Counted from the stretch's first letter, positions 54,178-63,275 are shown. The stretch: DNA of 64,000 nt from Pseudoselenomonas ruminis (GCF_008271295.1 NZ_VTOY01000008.1:48073-112072), one strand, 5' to 3'. Notes: generated by a model from the letters alone, not told the origin. Made by a program: numbers and translations.

Positions 54178-55146
54178 TTACTCCTTTTTCCCCACATAGG
54201 GACTTACAAAATCATTGACCGTCTTAAAATACTTTTCCTGCTCTTTTTGTGATGCGATAGCGTGAACAGCTCCATCGATAATCAAAAGCTTTTTCGGCGT
54301 CTCCGCCTGCTCGTATAGCTCCTCTGCCATAGACACTGGCACCAATGGGTCTTTCGAGCCATGGATAAAGAGAATCGGCAGCTTGGATTTTTTGACTGCC
54401 GCGACTGGTTCTGCCTCCCGCAGGCTGAAACCAGCCACCTTTTGACAGCGCCAATCCAAAAGCTGCATAGCTGGAAAAGCTGGCAGCCCAAAAGACTCTG
54501 TTATCTGATGCACTAGCAAATCAAACGCACTGGTATATCCGCAGTCTTCGACACAGGCAACTGCCTGCGTGGGCAAATCCTCTCGAGCGGCGGCCATCAT
54601 AACCGAAGCTGCCCCCATCGATACTCCATGCAGCACAATCTTTGCCTGCGGATGACGCTGCGCTACGAGCCTTGCCCAAGCGGCAATATCTTCGCTTTCT
54701 CTGCAGCCCATCGTCAAGAACCTTCCTTCACTATCTCCCGATGCTCTAAGATCCGGCGTCAACACATGATACCCCATCATGAGATAATTCTCCGCGATAT
54801 ACCAGGAATTCTGCTGCGTACAGCCATAACCATGGACAACGATAACCCAACGGTCGCTATCCGTGTCCGGCATAAAATGCGTAGCGGTCTGTCTAAGGCC
54901 ATCCGCAGAAGTCATGTGCCAGGTTTCATCGGTATAGTCCGGCTTGTTGAACCGCCGTGCCTCAGGTGGCATCAATAACGCATACGCCCTTGGCGGTTCC
55001 TGCGGATTATCCGCCGTACCGCGTTCCAAACCAAAATGAACGGCATAATTGCCAATAAAATATCCTGTCCCCATGACGAAGGCCGTCACAGCAACGATTA
55101 TCGTAATAACCGCTGTCAGGAGACAGGATAAGAGAAGCTTCTTCAT
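54178..55146 (-). CDS. Alpha/beta-hydrolase with N-terminal membrane anchor
   Basis: A 322-residue protein with one N-terminal hydrophobic segment (about 5-30). The hydrolase domain has VVHGYGCTQQNSW (oxyanion region), the nucleophile elbow GVSMGAAS, HGSKDPLVP (acid) and GAVHA (His). It resembles the B. subtilis YqkD type. The substrate is unknown; the anchor suggests action outside the membrane. Confidence 0.85.
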   Translation of the reverse strand: MKKLLLSCLLTAVITIIVAVTAFVMGTGYFIGNYAVHFGLERGTADNPQEPPRAYALLMPPEARRFNKPDYTDETWHMTSADGLRQTATHFMPDTDSDRWVIVVHGYGCTQQNSWYIAENYLMMGYHVLTPDLRASGDSEGRFLTMGCRESEDIAAWARLVAQRHPQAKIVLHGVSMGAASVMMAAAREDLPTQAVACVEDCGYTSAFDLLVHQITESFGLPAFPAMQLLDWRCQKVAGFSLREAEPVAAVKKSKLPILFIHGSKDPLVPVSMAEELYEQAETPKKLLIIDGAVHAIASQKEQEKYFKTVNDFVSPYVGKKE

Positions 55147-55222
55147 GGAATCACCCTTTTATTTATCACACCAAACAAAATGCGATTCCATTATAACATC
55201 TTTTTCCTAGAAAAGTATGAAA

Positions 55223-56893
55223 TTATTTCCCAGCCTTCATACGGTTGATCGCGCTGAATAGTGCCTGAATGGATGCCGTGATGATATCCGTGTCCATGCC
55301 AGCGCCCCAAGTGATGTGACCATTCTCCGCAGTAATGCCGATATACGCCATAGCCCGGGAATTCTGGCCAACCTCCATAGCATGCTCACTGTACGTCAAA
55401 TCTTTGTAGACGATTCCCAGATTTTTCTGCAGGGCATTTGAAACAGCGTCCAGGCGGCCATTACCACGTGCCTCAAACGTGACTTCCTTCCCATCGGCCT
55501 TGAGGTCGACCGTACCAGAACGCGTTCCATCTGGTTCTTTTTTGAGCAGGAAATCCACTAACTCATAAGGCTCCACGATGTTGACATACTCGTTCTGGAA
55601 AATCTGGAAAATTTCATCCGGCATGAGTTCTTTGTGTTTGTGGTCGGATACACTCTTAACACAGTAACCAAAATCCTCACGCATCTTCTTCGGCATCTCG
55701 ATCCCATATTTCTGCTCCATAATAAAGCCGACACCACCCTTACCGGACTGGCTGTTGATGCGAATAACATCGCCGTCGTATTCACGACCAACATCTTTCG
55801 GATCGATATAGAGATAAGGAAGCGTCCATTTATCCGGATTCTTTTCCTCTTTCCACTTCATGCCTTTGGCGATGGCATCCTGATGCGAACCGGAGAACGC
55901 GGCAAAGACCAATTTCCCCGCATAAGGCTGACGATAGCTGACTTCCATTCGCGTAAGACGTTCATAGGTATCTACCAGCTCGGACATATTCGAGAAATCC
56001 AACTCAGGATCAACGCCCAGGGCAAACATGTTCATGCCCACGGTCACAATATCCACGTTGCCCGTGCGCTCACCGTTGCCAAAGAGCGTCCCTTCCACGC
56101 GGTCAGCACCAGCCAGGATTCCCATCTCCGTATCGGCGACACCGCAGCCGCGATCGTTGTGCGGGTGCAGCGACAAGACGACATTCTCGCGGTATTTGAG
56201 GTGCTTATTCATGTAAGCGACCTGCATTGCATAAACATGCGGCATACTCATCTCGACTGTTACCGGCAGATTGATGATCGCCTTGCGGTCAGCCGTCGGC
56301 TTCCAGACATCGAGCACGGCATTGCAGACCTCGAGAGCATACTCGGGCTCCGTTCCCGTGAAGGACTCCGGCGAATATTCAAAGCGATAATTGGCACCAG
56401 CCTCTTCGGTCAGCTGCTGCAAAAGTTTTGCCCCATCGACTGCCATCTGCTTGATTTCCTCTTTCGACTTGCGGAAGACCTGCTGGCGCTGAGCAACCGA
56501 CGTCGAGTTGTAGACATGGACGATGGCATTCTTGACGCCTTTAAGTGCCTCAAACGTCTTGCGGATGATATGCTCGCGGGCCTGCGTGAGTACCTGGATT
56601 GTCACATCATCGGGAATCAGGTCATCCTCGACAAGGCGGCGCAAAAACTCGTACTCGGTCTCGGAAGCTGCCGGGAAACCAACTTCGATTTCCTTGAATC
56701 CGACTTTGATGAGCATCTTATAGAATTCCAGCTTTTCTTCAAGGTTCATCGGCGTGATAAGGGCCTGATTGCCATCACGCATATCCACACTGCACCAGAT
56801 TGGCGCATGGTCTGGCGCATCTTTCTTCGCCCATTCCAGGTCAATCTCCGGTGGCATGAAATAACCCTTGCTGTACTTCTGATAATTCATCAT
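55223..56893 (-). CDS. leuA: 2-isopropylmalate synthase
   Basis: A 556-residue protein of the long LeuA type. WCSVDMRDGNQALI (about 33-46) begins the HMGL-like TIM barrel, and HPHNDRGCGVADTEMGILAGADRVEGTLFGNGERTGN carries the metal His pair. The last ~130 residues are the leucine-regulatory LeuA_dimer domain. It condenses acetyl-CoA with 2-oxoisovalerate. AGGAGG precedes tandem ATGs. A T-box leader with a Leu specifier controls it. Confidence 0.95.
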   Translation of the reverse strand: MMNYQKYSKGYFMPPEIDLEWAKKDAPDHAPIWCSVDMRDGNQALITPMNLEEKLEFYKMLIKVGFKEIEVGFPAASETEYEFLRRLVEDDLIPDDVTIQVLTQAREHIIRKTFEALKGVKNAIVHVYNSTSVAQRQQVFRKSKEEIKQMAVDGAKLLQQLTEEAGANYRFEYSPESFTGTEPEYALEVCNAVLDVWKPTADRKAIINLPVTVEMSMPHVYAMQVAYMNKHLKYRENVVLSLHPHNDRGCGVADTEMGILAGADRVEGTLFGNGERTGNVDIVTVGMNMFALGVDPELDFSNMSELVDTYERLTRMEVSYRQPYAGKLVFAAFSGSHQDAIAKGMKWKEEKNPDKWTLPYLYIDPKDVGREYDGDVIRINSQSGKGGVGFIMEQKYGIEMPKKMREDFGYCVKSVSDHKHKELMPDEIFQIFQNEYVNIVEPYELVDFLLKKEPDGTRSGTVDLKADGKEVTFEARGNGRLDAVSNALQKNLGIVYKDLTYSEHAMEVGQNSRAMAYIGITAENGHITWGAGMDTDIITASIQALFSAINRMKAGK

Positions 56894-56908
56894 CTGCGAA
56901 TCCCTCCT

Positions 56909-56946
56909 AAAAATAAAAGCCTTTCATCTCCAAGAGACGAAAGGCT
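56909..56946 (-). terminator. Terminator of the leuA T-box leader
   Basis: AGCCTTTC and GAAAGGCT (56918-56946) pair on minus, followed by a T-rich tract at 56909-56917. It is 17 bases before the leuA ribosome site and competes with the T-box antiterminator. Confidence 0.85.
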
Positions 56947-56952
56947 AGCTTA

Positions 56953-57160
56953 CGTGTTACCACTCCAATTCGTGCCTGCCGGCACCTCATACAGACTCCA
57001 TCAAGTCCTCCTGTTCGATAACGGTCAGGAACCGTTCCGGTCTACTCACCCTGCCGGGCTTTCAGCGGACTGCTTCAAGGCGAGTTCCCCATCCATCAAC
57101 TATTGTCTCACACCAACCGACAACTCGCTGGTAATATCCGGATGCGTACTATTCCTCTGC
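56953..57160 (-). promoter_or_regulatory. T-box riboswitch of leuA (Leu specifier CUC)
   Basis: The minus strand begins stem I with AGAGGAATAGTACG (about 57147-57158), the k-turn and S-turn pattern. On the 3' side of stem I, GGGGAA is followed by CTC (57082-57084), the specifier, which pairs with tRNA-Leu(GAG). The T-box AATTGGAGTGGTAACACG (56953-56970) contains the TGGT bulge able to bind an uncharged ACCA end. Uncharged tRNA-Leu should therefore allow leuA readthrough. This accounts for most of the gene-free stretch between leuA and the thioesterase. Confidence 0.88.
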
Positions 57161-57185
57161 AATGCATTTCCCTGTGTTGCATACT

Positions 57186-57214
57186 ACAATATCACAATAA
57201 AATACATTTTGCAA
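57186..57214 (-). promoter_or_regulatory. Promoter of the leuA T-box leader
   Basis: On minus, TTGCAA (57209-57214) and TATTGT (57186-57191) are separated by 17 bases, about 27 bases before the start of stem I. Confidence 0.6.
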
Positions 57215-57242
57215 GCTTTTCTGTGTAAAACTGTAAACTTTT

Positions 57243-57770
57243 TTATTTTTTGTGACTGTCTTCCGGTTCTCTCGGAGATTTCTTCGCCACCAGGCGGGCT
57301 TTTTCCTTCTCACGCTGGACTCTTTTGCGCTCTTTGTGTGCCTCATAGCGGCGGCGTCCATCTTCAAAGGCCCGCTTTGCCTCTTCCGTATCAAGAATCA
57401 ACGGGGGAACAGCCTTCGGGCGAGCATTGCGATCCAATGCCACCATCGTGAAATAAGCCGTAAGCGCGCGCTGCGGTTTTCCCTCCTGCTCCAGGTCCTC
57501 CACATCCACGTTGACCGCTATCTCCATCGAACTATGACCCACAAAAACGATTTCCGCAGAACACGTCACCAAATCGCCAATCAAGATGGGAAGATGAAAT
57601 TCCAGCTCATCAACGCGAGCCGTAACCACATTGGAACGAGCATACCGGCGAGCTGCCGCATAAGCCGTTGAATCCATCATTTTCATGATTTCCCCGCCAT
57701 GGACATTGCCATTCGGATTCGCCTGACTCGGCATCATTACCTGACTGATTACGATTTTATTCTGTGCCAT
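57243..57770 (-). CDS. Acyl-CoA thioesterase (YciA/BACH hotdog family)
   Basis: A 175-residue hotdog protein. The active-site block MMPSQANPNGNVHGGEIMKMMDSTA with Asn-x-x-Gly-x-x-Hhis text lies near residues 12-36 and is typical of YciA-like enzymes. The last ~40 residues are a basic Lys/Arg-Glu tail. It hydrolyses acyl-CoA esters; chain-length preference is not readable. AGGAGG precedes the start. Confidence 0.88.
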   Translation of the reverse strand: MAQNKIVISQVMMPSQANPNGNVHGGEIMKMMDSTAYAAARRYARSNVVTARVDELEFHLPILIGDLVTCSAEIVFVGHSSMEIAVNVDVEDLEQEGKPQRALTAYFTMVALDRNARPKAVPPLILDTEEAKRAFEDGRRRYEAHKERKRVQREKEKARLVAKKSPREPEDSHKK

Positions 57771-57928
57771 AAATGGGACCTCCTAGGAAACGATTTCCAT
57801 ACGTTTGATATAACTATATTGTATCACGTATCAATATAAAAATATATTTCTTTTATCCATTACGCGTTAACAACACATCCAGCATAGCGGATTTTCCCCA
57901 TTTTTACCGTAACATGTATCACAAACAC

Positions 57929-57960
57929 AAAAGGCATCCTTCTTTAGGAAGAATGCCTTT
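57929..57960 (-). terminator. Terminator of the HPt gene
   Basis: AAAGGCAT and ATGCCTTT with internal CTTC/GAAG pairs form a hairpin 5 bases after the stop at 57965. A TTTTG tail follows on minus. Confidence 0.7.
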
Positions 57961-57964
57961 GTCA

Positions 57965-58333
57965 TCAATCCCCGACACTCTTGCGAATGGCATCACAAGT
58001 TTCACGGTAAATTTCTCCTACCGAATCAGCCAGTTTCTGGATTTCCTCACGGTCTTGTGCCGTGCGAATGGCCTGTACGGTATCATCAGCTGCCTGGAAT
58101 AATTTCATCAGGCTTAAGTTGCCAGCGGTTCCCTTCAGGGTATGAACGCTTTTTTCTGCCATAGCCATATCCTGAACCGACAAGCTCGTGACAAATTCTT
58201 CATAGGAACCATCATTTAGAAATTTCAACAGGAATTTGTGATAAAGCGCCACATTCCCCATAAAGCGTTCCAACCCTTTATCATAATCTACACCGACCTG
58301 CTCAAGCATCGCCTTTATCTGAAGTTGTTCCAT
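57965..58333 (-). CDS. HPt (histidine phosphotransfer) domain protein
   Basis: A 122-residue, all-helical single-domain HPt. SVHTLKGTAGNLSL near residue 61-74 carries the phosphorylatable His (AHxLKG pattern, here VHTLKG). It should relay phosphate between a hybrid histidine kinase and a response regulator. No such partner is in the window. GGAGGG precedes the start. Confidence 0.87.
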   Translation of the reverse strand: MEQLQIKAMLEQVGVDYDKGLERFMGNVALYHKFLLKFLNDGSYEEFVTSLSVQDMAMAEKSVHTLKGTAGNLSLMKLFQAADDTVQAIRTAQDREEIQKLADSVGEIYRETCDAIRKSVGD

Positions 58334-58362
58334 AAATTCGCCCTCCCTCCTTGACCGTTCGC

Positions 58363-58743
58363 TTATTTCAGGAACTGGTCGATCGCCTTGTTCAACTGTT
58401 CAAGAGCTTCTTTATCATTATCCCGTACTGCATCGACCACGCAATGCTCCATGTGATCCTTAAGGATAATCTTGCTGACGCCATTGATGGCACTGCGTAC
58501 TGCGGACAGCTGCACGAGGACTTCGCTGCAGTCGCGCCCCTCTTCCACCATGCGCTTAATCGCTTCCAAATGGCCAATAAGCCTTGCCATGCGATTTAGC
58601 ACCGCCTTTGTCTGGGTATGACTATGATGATGTCCATGAGAATGGCGGATAATCGTCCCATCTGCCAATTGATGAGTATGTTCATGTTCGTGCTCATATT
58701 CGTGCTGCTTATCAACTGATTCCGTTTTTATTTTTTCCTCCAT
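58363..58743 (-). CDS. CsoR/DUF156-family metal-responsive repressor with histidine-rich N-terminus
   Basis: A 126-residue protein. GAGGAGG stands 7-9 bases before the ATG at 58743. Residues from about 46 form the CsoR/RcnR fold (VLNRMARLIGHLEAIKRMVEEGRDC...). Ligand residues C72, H97 and C101 match the Cys-His-Cys set of copper-binding CsoR. The first 44 residues hold 11 histidines (HEYEHEHEHTH and HSHGHHHSH), not normal for CsoR, so extra metal binding or nickel/zinc sensing is possible. No metal exporter gene is adjacent. Confidence 0.87.
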   Translation of the reverse strand: MEEKIKTESVDKQHEYEHEHEHTHQLADGTIIRHSHGHHHSHTQTKAVLNRMARLIGHLEAIKRMVEEGRDCSEVLVQLSAVRSAINGVSKIILKDHMEHCVVDAVRDNDKEALEQLNKAIDQFLK

Positions 58744-58827
58744 GAACTGCCCTCCTCGATTAGAATCTTTTTTATCTATTCTTTTTTTTTCTACGATTTT
58801 CCTGCCGACAAGCAAATAATTATAAGA

Positions 58828-58856
58828 AAAACCTTCTCGCAAGCGGAGAAGGTTTT
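58828..58856 (-). terminator. Terminator of ileS
   Basis: AAAACCTTCTC (58828-58838) pairs with GAGAAGGTTTT (58846-58856), and the minus-strand tail is T-rich. It lies 20 bases after the ileS stop. Confidence 0.85.
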
Positions 58857-58875
58857 CCTCATTATGCTGGAACAA

Positions 58876-61800
58876 TTACTTTACGGCAATCGTAAGCGAC
58901 TCACCATTGATGTTCCATTCTTTTTCCGTACCTTCCAGGCTGCCGTAGCATACTGCATCGGCCAGCGTGATATCTTTCAGATACTGTTCGTTTTTCTTGA
59001 CAATAGCTTCAAGTTTCTCGTTGCCGCTGAGGCTGACCGTGATATGATCCGTAACTTCAAAGCCATTTTCCTTGCGCATGGTCTGGACTTTGCTGATGAC
59101 CTCGCGCACAAAGCCCTCTTCGAGCAGCTCTTCGGTAAGCGTCGTATCGAGCGCAATCGTCACACCATTGTAGCGCTGGCAGTTGAAGCCCTCTTTCTGT
59201 GCCATCGAGACTTCGACATCCTCCGGCGTCAGCGTGACCTCGCCGCTGGCAAGCGCCAGTTTAAGCGTGCCCGTGCTGTCAAGCTCAGCCTTAGCCTTAG
59301 AGCCGTTAAGTTTGCCAAGGGCAGCCTTGATTTCGCCGATCTGCTTGCCAACCTTCGGACCGAGTACACGGAACTGCGGCTTGAAGCTGTAGGAGAGATA
59401 TTCCTCCATATCGTCTTTGAACGTCACAGCCTTGACATTGAGTTCATCCTCGACAATCTTCTTGAAGAATTCCGGCAGCTCGCGCTCCGCATGAACGAAC
59501 ATGCTGGCAACCGGCTGGCGGTTCTTGATATTCGTCTCATTGCGGGACGCACGGCCGAGCACAACGATTTCGAGTACGAGTTCCATGTTGGCCTCGAGCT
59601 CTTCGTCAATCCAGTCTTCATTAGCAACCGGGAAGTCAGCCAGATGTACGGACTCCGGTGCCGCCTTGTCGATGCTGCAGACGAGGTTGCGATAGATGGA
59701 CTCCGTGATGAACGGAACCATCGGAGCGGCCGCCTTGGCCGTCGTGACCAGCGCCGTCCAGAGCGTCATATAGGCATTGATCTTATCCTGCTCCATGCCC
59801 TTAGCCCAGAAACGGCTGCGGCTGCCACGGACATACCAGTTGGACAGCTGGTCAACAAATTCCTGCAGGGCTTTGGCAGCCTCAGTTACACGATAGCTCG
59901 AAAGGTCTTTGTCGACTTCCTTGACCATCGTGTTGAGACGCGAGAGTACCCATTTATCCATGACGCTGAGCTTCTCGTAGTCCAGCGTGTATTTCGTCGC
60001 ATCGAACTGGTCGATGTTTGCATAGAGCACGAAGAAAGCGTAAGTATTCCAGAGCGTGCCCATGAACTTGCGCTGACCTTCCTGTACCGCATCATCATGG
60101 AAGCGGTTCGGCAGCCATGGCGCACTGTTCTCATAGAAGTACCAGCGGATAGCATCGGCACCATGCTGGCGCAGTGCATCCATCGGGTCAACGGCATTGC
60201 CCTTCGACTTGCTCATCTTGCGGCCATCCTTATCCTGAACATGGCCGAGAACAATGACATTCTTGTACGGTGCCTTGTGGAACAGCAGCGTCGAGATTGC
60301 CATCAGCGAGTAGAACCAGCCGCGCGTCTGGTCGACAGCCTCGGAGATGAAGTCAGCCGGGAAGCGTTTCTCGAAGATGTCCTTGTTCTCAAACGGATAA
60401 TGCCACTGGGCAAACGGCATCGAACCCGAATCGAACCAGCAGTCGATAACCTCGGATACACGGTGCATCTCCTTGCCGCACTGCGGGCATTTGATCGTAA
60501 CCTTATCGATGAACGGACGATGCAGCTCGATTTCATCCGGGCAGTTGTCCGACATCGATTTGAGTTCCTCGATGGAACCAATCGTATGCTGATGACCGCA
60601 TTCGCACTCCCAAACCGGCAGCGGCGTACCCCAGTAGCGGTTACGCGAAAGACCCCAGTCCTGAACATGCTCAAGCCAGTCGCCGAACCGGCCTTTGCCG
60701 ATGGATTTTGGAATCCAGTTGACCGTGTTGTTATTGGCAACAAGCTCGTCTTTGACATCGGTCATCTTGATGAACCAGGTCGAACGCGCATAGTAGAGCA
60801 GCGGCGTATCGCAGCGCCAGCAATGCGGATAGCTGTGCGTGAACTCCGGTGCCTTGAAGAGCAGGCCCTTCTTCTCCAAATCCTCCAGAATCATCGGGTC
60901 AGCTTTCTTGACGAATACGCCAGCCCAATCCGTCTCCTCAGTCAGTTCGCCCTTGCCATTGACGAGGTTGACAAATGCGATATTATACTTCTGGCAGACG
61001 CGGTTATCGTCTTCACCGAAGGCTGGAGCCAGATGAACAATACCCGTACCATCTTCGGTCGTGACATAATCATCGCAGGTCACGATATGAGCCTTCTTGC
61101 CCGGCTGTTTGGCAATAGCGGCATTGGCAAACGGATAAAGCGGCTCATAGGCACGGCCCTCGAGCTCCTGCCCTTTGAATTTCTCCAGGACTTCGCGCTC
61201 GCCTTCCACGCCTTCAAAGACGCGTTCCACGAGGGCCTCAGCCAGGATATATACCTTGCCATTCACACGCAGTTTTACATAATCAACAGCCGGGTTGACG
61301 CAGAGCGCGAGGTTCGACGGCAGCGTCCACGGCGTCGTCGTCCAGGCGAGGAAATACGCATCCTCGTCTTTGACTTTGAACGTGACCATAGCCGAACGCT
61401 CAGTTACGTCCTTATAGCCCTGGGCTACCTCATGGCTCGACAGCGGGGTGCCGCAGCGCGGGCAGTACGGAACAACCTTATACCCTTTATACAGGAGGCC
61501 CTTGTTCCAGATTTCCTTGAGGGCCCACCACTCGGACTCGATGAAGTTGTTTTCATAAGTAATGTACGGGTTGTCCATATCAGCCCAGAAACCGACGACA
61601 TCGGAGAATTCCTCCCACATGCCTTTGTATTTCCAGACGGACTCACGGCACTTCTTGATGAACGGCTCGATGCCGTACTCTTCAATCTGCTCCTTGCCGT
61701 TGATGCCGACAGCCTTCTCGACCTCGAGCTCAACCGGCAGGCCGTGCGTATCCCAGCCAGCTTTGCGCAGGACCTTCTTGCCCTTCATCGACTGGAAACG

Positions 61801-62007
61801 CGGCAGCATATCCTTGATGACACGCGTCAGTACGTGACCGATATGCGGCTTGCCGTTAGCCGTCGGCGGGCCATCATAGAACGTAAACGTATCGCAGCCT
61901 TCGCGCTGGTCGATAGCCTTCTGGGCAATGTTGTTGTCTTTCCAGAACTTCAGGACTTCTTTCTCGCGTTCCACGAAGTTCAGGTTGGTGTCTACCTTAC
62001 TGTACAA
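58876..62007 (-). CDS. ileS: Isoleucyl-tRNA synthetase
   Basis: A 1043-residue class I synthetase. The HIGH motif is PHIGHVLT (54-61), and KMSKS lies near residue 595. The chain is long and has the features of the type that resembles archaeal and eukaryotic IleRS, a group often less sensitive to mupirocin (established for the family, not shown here). A zinc-binding cysteine set (CPRCG, and CPQCGKEMHRVSEVIDCW) is visible. The start is TTG at 62007, behind GGAGG at 8-base spacing. A T-box leader with an Ile specifier precedes it. Confidence 0.95.
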   Translation of the reverse strand: MYSKVDTNLNFVEREKEVLKFWKDNNIAQKAIDQREGCDTFTFYDGPPTANGKPHIGHVLTRVIKDMLPRFQSMKGKKVLRKAGWDTHGLPVELEVEKAVGINGKEQIEEYGIEPFIKKCRESVWKYKGMWEEFSDVVGFWADMDNPYITYENNFIESEWWALKEIWNKGLLYKGYKVVPYCPRCGTPLSSHEVAQGYKDVTERSAMVTFKVKDEDAYFLAWTTTPWTLPSNLALCVNPAVDYVKLRVNGKVYILAEALVERVFEGVEGEREVLEKFKGQELEGRAYEPLYPFANAAIAKQPGKKAHIVTCDDYVTTEDGTGIVHLAPAFGEDDNRVCQKYNIAFVNLVNGKGELTEETDWAGVFVKKADPMILEDLEKKGLLFKAPEFTHSYPHCWRCDTPLLYYARSTWFIKMTDVKDELVANNNTVNWIPKSIGKGRFGDWLEHVQDWGLSRNRYWGTPLPVWECECGHQHTIGSIEELKSMSDNCPDEIELHRPFIDKVTIKCPQCGKEMHRVSEVIDCWFDSGSMPFAQWHYPFENKDIFEKRFPADFISEAVDQTRGWFYSLMAISTLLFHKAPYKNVIVLGHVQDKDGRKMSKSKGNAVDPMDALRQHGADAIRWYFYENSAPWLPNRFHDDAVQEGQRKFMGTLWNTYAFFVLYANIDQFDATKYTLDYEKLSVMDKWVLSRLNTMVKEVDKDLSSYRVTEAAKALQEFVDQLSNWYVRGSRSRFWAKGMEQDKINAYMTLWTALVTTAKAAAPMVPFITESIYRNLVCSIDKAAPESVHLADFPVANEDWIDEELEANMELVLEIVVLGRASRNETNIKNRQPVASMFVHAERELPEFFKKIVEDELNVKAVTFKDDMEEYLSYSFKPQFRVLGPKVGKQIGEIKAALGKLNGSKAKAELDSTGTLKLALASGEVTLTPEDVEVSMAQKEGFNCQRYNGVTIALDTTLTEELLEEGFVREVISKVQTMRKENGFEVTDHITVSLSGNEKLEAIVKKNEQYLKDITLADAVCYGSLEGTEKEWNINGESLTIAVK

Positions 62008-62030
62008 AGCGGATTCCTCCTCATAATAGA

Positions 62031-62062
62031 AAAAGCCTGCACCCCAAAACAGGATGCAGGCT
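62031..62062 (-). terminator. Terminator of the ileS T-box leader
   Basis: AGCCTGCAC and a 3' arm ATGCAGGCT (62034-62062) pair on minus and are followed by TTTT. It sits 25 bases before the ileS start. Confidence 0.85.
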
Positions 62063-62072
62063 GTAATACCTA

Positions 62073-62260
62073 CACAAAAACCACCTATTTTTCACGTACC
62101 ATCATACGCTATTCCGTAACGGGGAATACCGGCCCGGCCTAGTCGTCATCTTTCAGCCTGCTGCTCCGAAGTGATTTTCTGCTTTTCCTACTCGCTCCCG
62201 GCTCTCACCTGCCCCGGTTCGCTTTAGCTTTCTGTAAAAGCCTACTCTCTTCATCTACGC
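62073..62260 (-). promoter_or_regulatory. T-box riboswitch of ileS (Ile specifier AUC)
   Basis: The minus strand starts stem I with GAGAGTAGG (about 62240-62250), and 3' of stem I GAAA is followed by ATC (62173-62175), the isoleucine specifier. The T-box sequence AATAGGTGGTTTTTGTG (62073-62089) keeps the TGGT needed to bind ACCA but departs from the usual ACCGCG end. With the terminator it fills the leader between ileS and the promoter at 62282. Confidence 0.78.
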
Positions 62261-62281
62261 ATTTACATGTTAACATGACAT

Positions 62282-62310
62282 ATTTTACCATAGGCGCGCA
62301 CATAATTCAA
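62282..62310 (-). promoter_or_regulatory. Promoter of the ileS leader
   Basis: On minus, TTGAAT (62305-62310) and TAAAAT (62282-62287) are 17 bases apart, about 25 bases before stem I. Confidence 0.6.
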
Positions 62311-62354
62311 ATGATATTTTCCTCAGTGGAATAAAAATCCTTTCTGATTTGACT

Positions 62355-62384
62355 TTGGCAAAATAGGAAGGATGGCGTTATAAT
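62355..62384 (+). promoter_or_regulatory. Promoter of lgt
   Basis: TTGGCA (62355-62360) and TATAAT (62379-62384) are separated by 18 bases, about 36 bases before the lgt start. Confidence 0.6.
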
Positions 62385-62420
62385 GGATTGTGAATTTATT
62401 AAAATAGCAGGAGGATATTC

Positions 62421-63209
62421 ATGCATCAGTATTTGTTCTTTATTGGCGATTTTCCTGTACGTGCTTATGGGCTCGTCTTATCGCTTTCCATTATATTAGC
62501 CACCGGTGTTGGCTATTTTCTCGTCAAAAAAGAGGGTCATGGCGAAGAAAAATATTTGATTGACCTGGGAATTTACTGTGGCATAGCGGGGCTTCTCGGA
62601 GCCCGGCTATGGGATGTATTCTTTTTCGATTGGGATTATTACAGCCACCACCTCACCGAGCTCTTCAATGTTTGGCAGGGCGGCATGGCCATCCAGGGCG
62701 GCGTCTTTCTCGGCGTACTGGCCGGAGTTCTCTACTGCCGTCATCATCAGCTTGATACCGTCCACCTCATGGATGTACTAGCCCCAGCCATCATCCTCGG
62801 ACAGGCACTTGGCCGCTGCGCCAATCTCTTAAACGGCGATGCTTTTGGCGCGCCTACTGGCAGCTCCTTTGGAATCGTCTATCCATCGACGACCCTTGCC
62901 GCTCACACCTATGGTACACAGCCACTCTGGCCTGCTGAAATCTGGGAAGGCCAGCTCGATATGGTCATCTTCGCCCTGCTGTTGATGTTCCGTTGCACCA
63001 ATCACGCCAAAGGCCAGTGCTTTGCCCTCTATGTGATGTTATACAGTGCGGCCCGGTTCGGGTTGGAATTTCTGCGCGGCGACTATGCCGAAAAGGTTTT
63101 GGCATTTATGACCAGCGCCCAAACCACCAGCTTCTTTGCTTTCACCATTGCCCTGCTCATCTTCCTGTATCTGGGTTGGAAAAAAACCTCCTCGGTCTCG
63201 AACACTTGA
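62421..63209 (+). CDS. lgt: Prolipoprotein diacylglyceryl transferase
   Basis: A 262-residue protein with about seven membrane segments. It has RAYGLVLSLSIILATG near the N-terminus, GLLGARLWDV, WQGGMAIQGGVFLG and GRCANLLNGDAFG; the last corresponds to the usual GRxGNFxNxE signature but with Ala and Asp substitutions. It adds diacylglycerol to lipobox cysteines, including those predicted in the btuF and cyclophilin products. AGGAGG precedes the ATG, on the plus strand divergent from ileS. Confidence 0.92.
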   Translation: MHQYLFFIGDFPVRAYGLVLSLSIILATGVGYFLVKKEGHGEEKYLIDLGIYCGIAGLLGARLWDVFFFDWDYYSHHLTELFNVWQGGMAIQGGVFLGVLAGVLYCRHHQLDTVHLMDVLAPAIILGQALGRCANLLNGDAFGAPTGSSFGIVYPSTTLAAHTYGTQPLWPAEIWEGQLDMVIFALLLMFRCTNHAKGQCFALYVMLYSAARFGLEFLRGDYAEKVLAFMTSAQTTSFFAFTIALLIFLYLGWKKTSSVSNT

Positions 63210-63275
63210 CGGTCCTCCATACGATAAACTATAATATACATAAGTATGTATTGAAGTAAAGGAGCGAAAAACATA

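Noticed and set aside
55634..57451. Plus-strand open frame of 605 codons
   Set aside because: It lies antisense to leuA and its T-box leader; the leuA motifs are decisive.
58864..62142. Plus-strand open frame of 1092 codons
   Set aside because: It is antisense to ileS, which has full synthetase motifs. The long frame follows from ileS codon bias and its product matches no family.
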